Assembly (NCBI GenBank): GCA_937862735.1
Contig: CALMDH010000139.1
Location: 49,488-113,487 of the forward strand
DNA from: M0108 sp937862735
GTDB lineage: Bacteria > Pseudomonadota > Gammaproteobacteria > Chromatiales > Chromatiaceae
Direction: 5' to 3'
DNA length: 64,000 nucleotides
Position numbers and translations under genes: made by a program. Below are positions 28,631-36,665 of the stretch, piece by piece; the first letter of the stretch is position 1; each line of letters opens with the position of its first letter. The notes under the pieces were generated by a model that was given only the letters and a program-made list of their open reading frames with translations, had not been told where the DNA came from and did no database searches.

Positions 28631-28647
28631 TTGGCCTGAACAATGCT
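28631..28647 (+). promoter_or_regulatory. Possible sigma-54 promoter
   Basis: TTGGCCTGAACAATGCT has the invariant GG and GC 12 bases apart and a perfect TTGGC; the -12 part reads ATGC where TTGC is preferred. It would give a leader of over 200 bases to the protease ATG. Confidence 0.3.
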
Positions 28648-28880
28648 TATGATTAGTTCATGCGGCAGGGGAGGGCTCGGCGAGCCGTCGTTGCGCGATG
28701 TCTTACACGCGTGACGGTGCCAGCCAGAGCCAGGTGATGGTCCCACAGCCCACCACCCCTCGCCGGGGTCCCTATCAAACCGGTACTGATCGGACGCACA
28801 TCGCGTTTCGGTAGCCTCGTGAGTTGTAATGATCTGACGCCCCAGTGGAAGCTGGCGTGGGTCTGAAGTCTGGTGGTGCG

Positions 28881-31103
28881 ATGACCATGAAACCCTTTCA
28901 AATAACCAACAATGCCCGGTTCACCCGGCTAGTAGTAGGGGCAACCCTGCTTGTGGGCGCCGCCGCGCCCTTCTCGGCGGCCCTGGCCGTGCCGGCCGCG
29001 CCTATCGAACATCGGCTGACCCAGCCGGATGGTCAAAGCTTCCTGGCTCGCCAATGGGGCGACGAATGGACCCGGGGCTGGGAAACCCGGGAGGGTTACG
29101 CGATCCTCAGGGATGATCGCTCCCGTGAATGGGTCTACGCCCGGCGCGGTCCCTCCGGCGATCTCATGACCTCCTGGGAGGTGGTCGGCAGACAGGCACC
29201 CGCCCAAGGTACTCAGCGCCATCTCCGCCCGGATACCCAGCTCATGGAAGCCCGGCGCGCCGAACGCATGGGTTCCCTGGACGGAGCGGCCGGACTGGCA
29301 AGCCGGGCCTCCCTCGGGGCCAGCGCCGTCGGTGCCAGCGCCAATGTGCTGACCATCCTGGTCAACTTCAGTGACCGCAGCCCCACCTACAGCCCGGCCG
29401 CCTTCGACAGCTTGCTGTTTGGCACCGGCACTAACAGTATGAAGGATTTCTACCAGGAGGCCTCCTACGGCCAATTCACCGTCACCGCCGGTCCCGGCGG
29501 AGTTGGTGGTTGGTATCAGGCCGCTTCCGGCCACGACTACTACGGGGCCAATGTGAGCGGCGACGACGCCTGGCCAGGGGATCTCGTCTATGAGGCGGTT
29601 CAGGCAGCGGACCTCGCCGGCTTCGATTTTCGCCCCTATGACCAGAATGGTGACTGTTACGTGGATGTCGCCAACATCGTCCATCAGGGGAACGGCGAGG
29701 AGGCCAGCGGCAGCGCCACCGACATCTGGTCCCATAGCTGGGATCTGAATTCCGCCAAATATTACGGCGCCAGCCAGTACGGCGCCTACACCACCCGCTC
29801 CCTCTGTGCTAACGGCACGGCCTATATCAAGGTCAACAGGTATGTCATGCAGCCGGAGACCCTCTGGGGAGGGATCTCGACCATGGGCGTCTTCGCCCAT
29901 GAATACGGTCACGCCCTAGGCCTGCCCGATCTCTATGACTATGGTTACGACTCCCAGGGCGTCGGTGACTGGAGCCTCATGGCCTCGGGTTCCTGGAATG
30001 GCGTTTCCCGCTCCGGCGACCGGCCCGCGCAACTGGAGGCCTGGAGCAAATATCGGCTCGGCTGGGTCACGCCGACCCAGGTCACCAGTACCACTCCGCT
30101 CGGTGTGACCCTCTACCCCAGCACCCAGTACCCCGATGTCTATCAGTTCCTCAATGGCAACGCCCTGACGGGCACGGGTGAGTACTTTCTGGTCGAGAAT
30201 CGCCAGAAATCCGGCTTCGATGCCGCCTTGCCCGCCGCGGGCCTGCTGGTCTGGCACGTGGATGAGGCCGTTGCCAATAACAACAGTCAGTGCTATCCCG
30301 GGGGTCCCTCCTGTGCCACCCAACACTACAAGGTCGCCCTGGTGCAGGCCGACAACCTGTGGGAGTTGGAAAAGAACCTGGACTATGGCGATGGTGGCGA
30401 TCCCTTCCCCGGCACCAGTAACCGCACCACCCTGAACGACGCGACCAGCCCCAACAGCCGCCTTTACAGCGGGGCTGCCAGCAATATCAGCATCAGCGGC
30501 ATCGCCGTCTCCGGCGCCAACCTGGTGGCGACCCTGGCACTGGGCGCCACGACCCCCACCCTCTCCTCCCTGGCCATCACGGGGCCAAATTCACTGAATG
30601 AGGGCACCAGCGCCACCTACACCGCCACGGCCACCTTCAGCGATGGCAGCACCAAGACCGTCACCCCCACCTGGAGCGAGAATTCCAGCTATGCCTCGAT
30701 TACCGCCAGCGGCGTCCTGACGGCGTCCAGCGTCAGCCGCAATCAGACGGTGACCATCACCGCTAGTTACAGCACGGGCGGGATTACCAAGAGCGCCACC
30801 AAGTCGGTGACCATCGTCAATCTCGTCGCCAAGACGCTGTCCTCCCTCACCATCTCGGGTCCCAGTTCGGTCGCAGAAAACAGTTCGGCCACCTTCACCG
30901 CCACCGCTAAATTCAGCGATGGCACCACCGCGCCGGTGACGGCGATCTGGAGCGAAAACTCCAGCTACGCCACCATCTCCAGCACCGGTGTGCTCACGAC
31001 CGGCACCGTCAGTAGGAATCAGACCGTCAAGATCACCGCCAAATACAGCTATGGGGGAGTCACCAAGAGCACGACCAAGTCCGTGACCATCCTCAATCAA
31101 TGA
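28881..31103 (+). CDS. Secreted M6-family (immune inhibitor A-like) metalloprotease with two Ig-like domains
   Basis: 740 aa. Signal peptide in the first about 35 residues (LVVGATLLVGAAAPFSAALAVPAAP). A propeptide-like region follows (WGDEWTRGWETREGYAILRD). The zinc site HEYGHALGLPDLYDYG starts at residue 340 (His340, Glu341, His344), in the M6 form HExxHxxGxxD. The C-terminus carries two consecutive 92-residue Ig-like repeats (from about 561 and 653; SVSRNQTVTITASYS versus TVSRNQTVKITAKYS), probably for surface or substrate binding. The start ATG 28881 (or 28887) opens the signal peptide. Isolated gene ending at a strong terminator; a role in extracellular protein degradation is inferred. 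Confidence 0.88.
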   Translation: MTMKPFQITNNARFTRLVVGATLLVGAAAPFSAALAVPAAPIEHRLTQPDGQSFLARQWGDEWTRGWETREGYAILRDDRSREWVYARRGPSGDLMTSWEVVGRQAPAQGTQRHLRPDTQLMEARRAERMGSLDGAAGLASRASLGASAVGASANVLTILVNFSDRSPTYSPAAFDSLLFGTGTNSMKDFYQEASYGQFTVTAGPGGVGGWYQAASGHDYYGANVSGDDAWPGDLVYEAVQAADLAGFDFRPYDQNGDCYVDVANIVHQGNGEEASGSATDIWSHSWDLNSAKYYGASQYGAYTTRSLCANGTAYIKVNRYVMQPETLWGGISTMGVFAHEYGHALGLPDLYDYGYDSQGVGDWSLMASGSWNGVSRSGDRPAQLEAWSKYRLGWVTPTQVTSTTPLGVTLYPSTQYPDVYQFLNGNALTGTGEYFLVENRQKSGFDAALPAAGLLVWHVDEAVANNNSQCYPGGPSCATQHYKVALVQADNLWELEKNLDYGDGGDPFPGTSNRTTLNDATSPNSRLYSGAASNISISGIAVSGANLVATLALGATTPTLSSLAITGPNSLNEGTSATYTATATFSDGSTKTVTPTWSENSSYASITASGVLTASSVSRNQTVTITASYSTGGITKSATKSVTIVNLVAKTLSSLTISGPSSVAENSSATFTATAKFSDGTTAPVTAIWSENSSYATISSTGVLTTGTVSRNQTVKITAKYSYGGVTKSTTKSVTILNQ
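30561..31100 (+). repeat. In-gene duplication of a 276-bp Ig-like domain unit
   Basis: Units start near 30561 and 30837 and encode parallel stretches (FSDGSTKTVTPTWSENSSYA / FSDGTTAPVTAIWSENSSYA). Marks a recent-looking domain duplication at the protease C-terminus. Confidence 0.75.
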
Positions 31104-31168
31104 GAAGCCTCAATCCATGAGAGGCGGGCCAGCGCTATAGCCGCTAGTAGTCCACGCGGGCGACATCA

Positions 31169-31192
31169 ACGGGCACTTCGGTGCCCGTTTTT
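31169..31192 (+). terminator. Intrinsic terminator after the metalloprotease gene
   Basis: ACGGGCAC-TTCG-GTGCCCGT with a following T5 run; UUCG tetraloop. 65 bases past the stop. Confidence 0.93.
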
Positions 31193-31296
31193 GCCTCTTC
31201 ATCAACTGGCGGCCGCGACACAAGCTCTGGGTGCTTGCGTATCTAACGTTCGGCATCAATCGGAGAGTGTCAGTAACCATCTGGAGATAAGCATCC

Positions 31297-31647
31297 ATGA
31301 CAAAATATGTGACCACCAACGATCAGCGCTGGCAAGAAATCGATGTCCGAGGGGTGACGATGGAAGCCTGCCGTCTATGGGAGGGAAACTATAACGTGCG
31401 CTCCGGGTTTTTCCGTATGCCCAAAGGGATGCAAGTCCCCATGCACCATCACCCTTATTGGGTTCAGGTATTAGTCATGAGCGGTAAGATGGAAGTGCAG
31501 GCCGACGGAGAAGATGCATGCATCATCGCAGCGGGCGGGTATTACTTCGTCGAACCCGGGGAAACGCACACAGAAACGGCTGTGGAAGATACCTTGCTCC
31601 TGGTGGTATCGGAAGAGGAACGGGAAGGGTTCCGACTCAGGCCGTAA
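31297..31647 (+). CDS. Small cupin-domain protein
   Basis: 116 aa, single-domain beta-barrel. Cupin motif 1 is seen in PKGMQVPMHHHPYWVQVLVMSG (metal-binding HHH plus a Gln/Glu position) and motif 2 in YYFVEPGETHTETA. Such proteins bind metals or small organic acids; the substrate cannot be read here. GGAGATAAG lies before ATG 31297. It sits between the metalloprotease terminator and phaC, with no shared-operon evidence; the gap to phaC is 134 bp. Confidence 0.82.
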   Translation: MTKYVTTNDQRWQEIDVRGVTMEACRLWEGNYNVRSGFFRMPKGMQVPMHHHPYWVQVLVMSGKMEVQADGEDACIIAAGGYYFVEPGETHTETAVEDTLLLVVSEEEREGFRLRP

Positions 31648-31781
31648 ACGATTCGTCAACCCTGCGGACAAGGGTGGCGCAACGGTAATTGTCTTGTCGG
31701 GGACACCCAGGGACCGCTAAGATCGCCGGCAAGGCCAGGTCGTTGTGGCCATTTCCCTTTTTTCTGTCCAGAGATAACGCC

Positions 31782-33800
31782 ATGGATCAATCCCCCCCAA
31801 CCCCGGAACTGAACCCGCTCCAGGCCTGGAGCGAGCAATGGCGCGCCTTCGGCTCCGCCTGGGCCAAGTGGTGGTTGCAGCCGCTGCCCCAGGCCACGGG
31901 GGCCTCGGGGATGCCGGCCCTGCCGCCCTTTGGCGAGATCGCCCAGCTCCCCTTGCAGGTTCCCCCGGCCCTTTTCGGCGCCCTGGTGGATCCCCAGGCG
32001 GTGACTGAGCTCAATGCCCGCTTCCTGCCGCGCATGCAGGAGCTGTGGACTGCGGCTAGTGAGGCCATGGCGCATGCCGGCGGACCCGGGGCGCTGGCGG
32101 GAATGGTTGGTGCAATGGGCCAATCAGCCGGAGAGGGGCATAAAACGGGTCAATCGGCTCAAGCCGCCCAACGGGGTCCAACCGGGCAACCGGCTCAAGC
32201 CGCCCAATTGGGACCAGCAGGCCAATCAGGGCAAAGGGGCCAGGCGAATCAAGGCGGGCAGCCAGCCCAGCATGACAAGCCGGGCGCGACCCCGTCCATG
32301 CCGAGGCTGCGCGAGGTGGTACCGGTACCCCACGGGGACCGGCGGTTCAAGGCGCCGGAATGGAGCGAGCACCCCTACTTCTCCCTGCTGAAACAGTATT
32401 ACCTCCTGTCCGCCGAATATCTGACCTCCCTCGCCGAACTGAGCCCCGTCAGCGATCACGACAAGTTGCGGCTGGCCTACCTCACCCGCCAGTACGCCGA
32501 TGCCCTGTCCCCGGCCAATTTCCCCACCACCAACCCCGAGGTCCTGAAGAAGGCCCTGGAAACCCAGGGCAAGAGCCTCGCCCAGGGGCTGAACAACCTG
32601 CTGACGGACACCCGCCAAGGGCGCATCACCATGAGCGACGCCTCGGCCTTCGCCGTGGGCAAGAACCTGGCCATCACCCCCGGCAGCGTGGTCTTTCGCA
32701 ACGACCTGATCGAGCTGATCCAGTACACACCGACCACCGAGCGCGTCCATGCCCGGCCTCTGCTCATCGTGCCACCCTGCATCAACAAGTACTACATCCT
32801 CGATCTCCAGCCCAACAACTCCTTCGTCCGCTGGACCCTCGAACAAGGCCAGCAGGTGTTCCTCATCTCCTGGCGCAACATCACCCCCGAGCTGGGGCAA
32901 CTGGGCTGGGATGACTATCTGGAACAGGGGGTGCTGACGGCGATGGGCGTCGTCAAGGCGATCACCGGCAGCGACACCCTCAATACCCTGGGTTTCTGCG
33001 TCGGCGGGGCATTGCTGTCCAGCGCCCTGGGGGTGCTCGCGGCGCGGGGCGATACCAGCGTCAAGAGTCTGACCCTGTTCACTACCATGCTCGATTACGA
33101 AGAACCTGGCGAGATCCGGGTCTACGTCTCGGACGACATGCTCTCCCAACGCGAGGCCAGCCTGCATGGCGGCCAGATCGTTAAGGGTGGCGAACTCGCG
33201 GGTGCCTTCGCCAGCCTGCGCGCCAACGACCTGGTGTGGAACTACGTCGTCAAGAACTACCTCAAGGGCGAGACCCCGCCGCCCTTCGACCTGCTGCACT
33301 GGAACGCCGACTCCGCTAACCTGCCGGGGCCCATGTACGCCTACTACGTGCGCAACTTCTATATCGACAACAAGCTGCGCGAGCCTGGCGCCCTGACCAT
33401 GCTGGGGGCGCCCATCGACCTGGGTGCCGTCCAGATGCCGGCCTACATCTACGCCAGCCGTGAGGATCACATCGTCCCCTGGCCCAGCGCCTACCGTGCC
33501 ACCGGCCTCCTGGGTGGGGATATCACCTTCGTCCTTGGCGCCTCCGGCCACATCGCCGGCGTCATCAATCCCCCCGCCAGCGGCAAGCGCAACTACTGGA
33601 CCAATGCCACCTCCGCCGCCAGCGCCGACGACTGGTTCGCCGGCGCCGAGAGCCATCCCGGCAGTTGGTGGCCCCACTGGGGCCAGTGGCTGGCCAGCCA
33701 GAGCGGTGATCTGGTCCCGGCGCCCGCAGTGGCCGGCAGTGATCGCTATCCGCCCCTGGCGGCCGCGCCGGGTACCTATGTGGTGGCTCCGGGCGCGTAG
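31782..33800 (+). CDS. phaC: Class I poly(3-hydroxyalkanoate) synthase PhaC
   Basis: Polymerises hydroxyacyl-CoA to storage polyester granules. 672 aa. The alpha/beta-hydrolase core has the lipase-like box GFCVGG (catalytic Cys), Asp in SREDHIVPW, and His in ASGHIAGVINPP; PPCINKYYILDLQPNNSFVRW is class I-typical. Residues about 110-172 (DNA about 32109-32298) are a low-complexity Gln/Gly/Ala insert (KTGQSAQAAQRGPTGQPAQA) built from DNA-level repeats and absent from usual PhaC. ATG 31782 starts the canonical amphipathic N-terminus; frame-open sequence upstream is not protein-like. No phaA, phaB, phasin or phaE gene lies alongside. Confidence 0.93.
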   Translation: MDQSPPTPELNPLQAWSEQWRAFGSAWAKWWLQPLPQATGASGMPALPPFGEIAQLPLQVPPALFGALVDPQAVTELNARFLPRMQELWTAASEAMAHAGGPGALAGMVGAMGQSAGEGHKTGQSAQAAQRGPTGQPAQAAQLGPAGQSGQRGQANQGGQPAQHDKPGATPSMPRLREVVPVPHGDRRFKAPEWSEHPYFSLLKQYYLLSAEYLTSLAELSPVSDHDKLRLAYLTRQYADALSPANFPTTNPEVLKKALETQGKSLAQGLNNLLTDTRQGRITMSDASAFAVGKNLAITPGSVVFRNDLIELIQYTPTTERVHARPLLIVPPCINKYYILDLQPNNSFVRWTLEQGQQVFLISWRNITPELGQLGWDDYLEQGVLTAMGVVKAITGSDTLNTLGFCVGGALLSSALGVLAARGDTSVKSLTLFTTMLDYEEPGEIRVYVSDDMLSQREASLHGGQIVKGGELAGAFASLRANDLVWNYVVKNYLKGETPPPFDLLHWNADSANLPGPMYAYYVRNFYIDNKLREPGALTMLGAPIDLGAVQMPAYIYASREDHIVPWPSAYRATGLLGGDITFVLGASGHIAGVINPPASGKRNYWTNATSAASADDWFAGAESHPGSWWPHWGQWLASQSGDLVPAPAVAGSDRYPPLAAAPGTYVVAPGA

Positions 33801-34251
33801 GACGAAAAGACGCTCCCTGACCCGGAATACCGCAACTTGATTGGTGGTGGTGTATTCGTTTAGCCCCCCTCTCCCCAACCCGCCCCCGCCAGGGAGGAGG
33901 GAGTATGGGAATCATCGGCTTGTGCAATTCATGGCAGCCCAGGCAGCAGGGGGTGTGAACAGTTACGTGATGGTTACCACCCGTAAGTTAGCCGCGGCGT
34001 CTTTCGTCAGCATGCCCGTGGCGATCCCCTTGATGGAGGTGAGCGGGAAAGTAGCCCTTGCGATCAAGTTGGATGGGGAGGGTAGTTGCATTCCCTGATC
34101 CCTGGTTCGGCAGGCGCGACAGGTTCGGTCTCAGGGATGCGGATTGGAGATCCAGATCGGGTAGGAAATCCCGAACGGATGGGTTCTGGATCGTCTAAAA
34201 TCCACGGTGCCGCGGATCCTGGAATTGATGGTGAGGGGTTTCAGGAAGGAT
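33801..34251. other. Intergenic region phaC / TRAP binding protein
   Basis: 451 bp with no credible gene. Contains copy 2 of repeat family A (33852-33967). The remainder must hold the promoter of the TRAP binding protein. Confidence 0.6.
33852..33967 (+). repeat. Dispersed repeat family A, copy 2
   Basis: Same block order as 1582-1694: GCCCCCCTCTCCCC, CGCCCCCGCC/AGGGAGGAGGG-type hairpin (imperfect here), TTCATGGCAGCCC, GGCAGCAGG and GTGTGAACAGTTAC. Confidence 0.75.
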
Positions 34252-35280
34252 ATGAAAAGGTTACTGATATTTTTGGGTATCGCGATCCTGTTCGCGGTGT
34301 CCTGGTTGATGTTCGCGCAAATTCCTCTGCGCGTCATTGGCCAGCCCGTCAGCACGGGTTTGTTGCAGCACGCCAAGGAGGAACCCTTCTTCAGGGGTCT
34401 GGCGGACGCCACCGGCCTTCCGTTCCAGGTGTCCTATCAGCCCTTGAACACCATTGGCCTCAAGGACACCCATCAATTACAGATGCTCAAGGACGGCCTG
34501 TTCGATCTGGTCTCCCTGCGCTTCATCCAGAACAGCGAGGCGGAACCCAGCCTCCAGGGTATCGATCTGGTGGGGCTCTACGCCGACTACGACACGGCCC
34601 GCCGGGTGGTCCTGCACTACGCCGACACCGTTGATCGCTATCTGCGCGAGACCTTTGACACCAAATTGCTCGGTGTCTGGACCTTCGGCCCCCAGGTCTT
34701 CTTTTGCCGCGTCCCCATCCAGGGGATCGAGGACCTCGCCGGCCTCAAGGTCCGGGTCGCCAGCCCCTCTATGGCGACCCTGATCTCCGCCCTGGGCGGC
34801 ACCCCGGCCATCATCCCCTTCGATGACACCAAGAATGCCCTGGCCATCGGCCTGGTGGATTGCGCGATCACCAGCGCTGCCTCCGCCAACTTTGCCGGTT
34901 GGACCGAGCACACCCGCTATTATTTTCCCCTGGCGGTGCATTTCGGACTCAATGGATACGCCATCTCCCTGAAGAAGTGGCATCAACTGTCGTCGAAAGA
35001 CCAGGAGATCCTGCAAGGGGCCTTTGACGCCTATGTGGAAGACCTCTGGCGCTTCTCGCAAGAGACCCACCAGGATGCTTCCGACTGCATCGTCGGCCGT
35101 CCTTGCCGGAATGGCACCCCCTACCAGCTCACGCTCGTCGAGCCGTCCCCCAACGACATTCGGGTATTCAAGGACATCGCCCAAACCCGCGTCCTGCCGG
35201 AGTGGGCGGAAAAATGCGAACAGGTCCACCCGGGCTGCTTGCGGGAATGGGAAGACAAAGTCCTGCCCCAGTTGCACTGA
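34252..35280 (+). CDS. TRAP-type transporter solute-binding protein (DctP family), orphan
   Basis: 342 aa from ATG 34252, which has an AGGAAGG directly upstream and starts a signal anchor (KRLLIFLGIAILFAVSWLMF). The DctP fold is indicated by LQMLKDGLFDLVSLRF, GLKVRVASPSMATLISALGGTPAIIPFD, the hinge with ALAIGLVDCAITSAAS, and GYAISLKKWHQLSSKDQEIL. TRAP binding proteins deliver organic acids to DctQM permeases, but none is encoded near. The next gene is a membrane diguanylate cyclase, so this protein may act as a ligand sensor partner. Four Cys near the C-terminus (CIVGRPC, CEQVHPGC) are unusual and could form disulfides. Confidence 0.85.
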   Translation: MKRLLIFLGIAILFAVSWLMFAQIPLRVIGQPVSTGLLQHAKEEPFFRGLADATGLPFQVSYQPLNTIGLKDTHQLQMLKDGLFDLVSLRFIQNSEAEPSLQGIDLVGLYADYDTARRVVLHYADTVDRYLRETFDTKLLGVWTFGPQVFFCRVPIQGIEDLAGLKVRVASPSMATLISALGGTPAIIPFDDTKNALAIGLVDCAITSAASANFAGWTEHTRYYFPLAVHFGLNGYAISLKKWHQLSSKDQEILQGAFDAYVEDLWRFSQETHQDASDCIVGRPCRNGTPYQLTLVEPSPNDIRVFKDIAQTRVLPEWAEKCEQVHPGCLREWEDKVLPQLH

Positions 35281-35291
35281 GCTGGGGTATG

Positions 35292-35355
35292 GCGTGAAAG
35301 TCACGGCAAAGTCTTTCATTTTCAGGGGCGTGGAGCGCCCCCTCATGACAGTGAG
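35292..35355 (+). repeat. 64-bp repeat family B, copy 2
   Basis: Starts GCGTGAAAGTCACGGCAAAG, ends CCTCATGACAGTGAG. Abuts copy 3 with a 63-base period (one shared base). Confidence 0.88.
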
Positions 35356-35418
35356 CATGAAAGTCATGGAACAGAGTTTCACTCTCAGGGGTGTGGCTAG
35401 CCGGCTCATGACAGTTAG
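35355..35418 (+). repeat. 64-bp repeat family B, copy 3
   Basis: Starts GCATGAAAGTCATGGAACAG, ends CTCATGACAGTTAG; tandem with copy 2 between the TRAP protein and diguanylate cyclase genes. Confidence 0.88.
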
Positions 35419-35442
35419 TCCAGATCCCTCAAAAGCGCCAGC

Positions 35443-36459
35443 ATGAAGCTTGACGTCCCCATCACTTCCGGCGACACCAGCCCCTCACCGACGGCGACCC
35501 CGCTGCGGACGGTCTGGCTGCTCTCCGTCCTGGTGTTCCTGATCAATTACACCTTTGAAGTCCTCGATTTCAACGACCTGTACGAGTCCCAGCATTTTCT
35601 GCTGGCGCTGTTACAACTGACCCTCTCCTCCTGGGCACTCATTGAACTGGTGCTGCTCGGCAGGCAGCAGACGGCCATTCCCCTCAGGGGGCTGCGTCTG
35701 GTCCTGATCGCCCAGTTGCTTATCGGGGCCAGCCGCTATCCCCTCGGTCGCTTGCTGGCGCTCAACCAGGCCCATCTCCTGGATCTCCCAAACCATTTCG
35801 GGCTGGCGGCGATATTTGTCCCCTTGAATGCCTTGCTATTTTTGCTGATCAGCAAGCTGCTCATCGATGCCTTTTCCTTTACGGAGCGCCAGCGGGCGGC
35901 CATGCTCCAACGGGAGATCGAAACCCGCCTGCGGGCCGAAGTGGCCCTCCAGGCCGCCAATGCGGAACTCCAGCGCCTGGCGACCACGGACCGCCTTACC
36001 GGGGCCTGGAACCGCGCCCACCTCGAAGAGACCCTGGTCGGGGAAATGGGGCGCGCCGAGCGTTATCAGCAACCCTTGTCGCTGCTGATCTTCGATATCG
36101 ACCATTTCAAGGCGATCAACGACACCCATGGCCATCTGGTCGGCGATGAGGTGCTGATCGAACTGACCCGGCGCATCCGCGCTCACCTGCGCGCGGTTGA
36201 CGTCCTGGCACGCTGGGGGGGAGAGGAATTCGTCCTGTTACTGCCCCATTGCGGGGCGGCGGAGGCCCTGCAGGTGGCGGAAAAACTCCGGGCCCTGGTG
36301 GCTGAGTCACCCTTCCCGGTGGCGGGGCGGGTGACGGCCTCTTTTGGTTTGGCGCAATGGCAGCCCAAGGAGTCCCTGGATACCTGGCTTAAGCGCGCGG
36401 ATGATGCCCTCTACGCCGCCAAGGCCGCGGGGCGAAACCGGGTCCGCCTGGCGGAGTGA
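35443..36459 (+). CDS. Membrane-bound diguanylate cyclase (GGDEF)
   Basis: 338 aa. Residues about 20-145 form four to five transmembrane helices with short loops; a coiled linker (about 148-180) precedes the GGDEF domain. Active site GGEEF is intact (ARWGGEEFVLLLPHC), the inhibitory I-site RxxD lies exactly five residues upstream (RAVD-VLARW), and FDIDHFKAINDTHGHLVGDE is canonical. Predicted to make c-di-GMP in response to a membrane or periplasmic signal. The start ATG 35443 follows the tandem repeat pair; the orphan TRAP-type binding protein upstream is a candidate ligand-binding partner (inferred). Confidence 0.92.
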   Translation: MKLDVPITSGDTSPSPTATPLRTVWLLSVLVFLINYTFEVLDFNDLYESQHFLLALLQLTLSSWALIELVLLGRQQTAIPLRGLRLVLIAQLLIGASRYPLGRLLALNQAHLLDLPNHFGLAAIFVPLNALLFLLISKLLIDAFSFTERQRAAMLQREIETRLRAEVALQAANAELQRLATTDRLTGAWNRAHLEETLVGEMGRAERYQQPLSLLIFDIDHFKAINDTHGHLVGDEVLIELTRRIRAHLRAVDVLARWGGEEFVLLLPHCGAAEALQVAEKLRALVAESPFPVAGRVTASFGLAQWQPKESLDTWLKRADDALYAAKAAGRNRVRLAE

Positions 36460-36467
36460 ATGAAAAC

Positions 36468-36614
36468 GAATCCGCGATGGCGAGTTGTCAGCGCTACCCA
36501 AGCAGAAAATGAAATCGTGATGCCAACGGTCATGTGGAGGTGGCCGCCTTCGAGCACTACGGGTTCTTGCAGTGCGACGACATCATTCGCTATGCCAGTG
36601 ATATCCTCGCCTAA
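36468..36614 (+). pseudogene. Possible remnant of a frameshifted small gene
   Basis: Between the GGDEF gene and the RND adaptor, one frame begins near 36460 with MKTNPRWRVVSATQAENEIV and another from about 36513 to a TAA at 36612-36614 reads HVEVAAFEHYGFLQCDDIIR-like protein sequence with no start. A single frameshift near 36518 would join them into about 50 codons. Not recognised; it could equally be chance. Confidence 0.25.
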
Positions 36615-36665
36615 GACCATACACGCATCGCCGGATCGGCGGACCACTGAGGCCAGTGAGGGTCA

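Larger units (their letters stand above)
28444..28880. other. Long AT-richer leader upstream of the M6 metalloprotease
   Basis: 437 bp. Holds two GTGAC/GTCAC-type inverted repeats (28499-28548) and a possible -24/-12 promoter (28631-28647). Base composition of 28500-28660 is clearly less GC-rich than its surroundings. No gene seen. Confidence 0.55.

Noticed and set aside
35292..35418. Peptide coded by the 64-bp repeats on the minus strand
   Set aside because: One frame gives recurring ATPL-MKD-VTFT-like residues in all copies, but no ribosome site, varying start context and strict gap-free DNA conservation point to a DNA or RNA element; kept only as a repeat.
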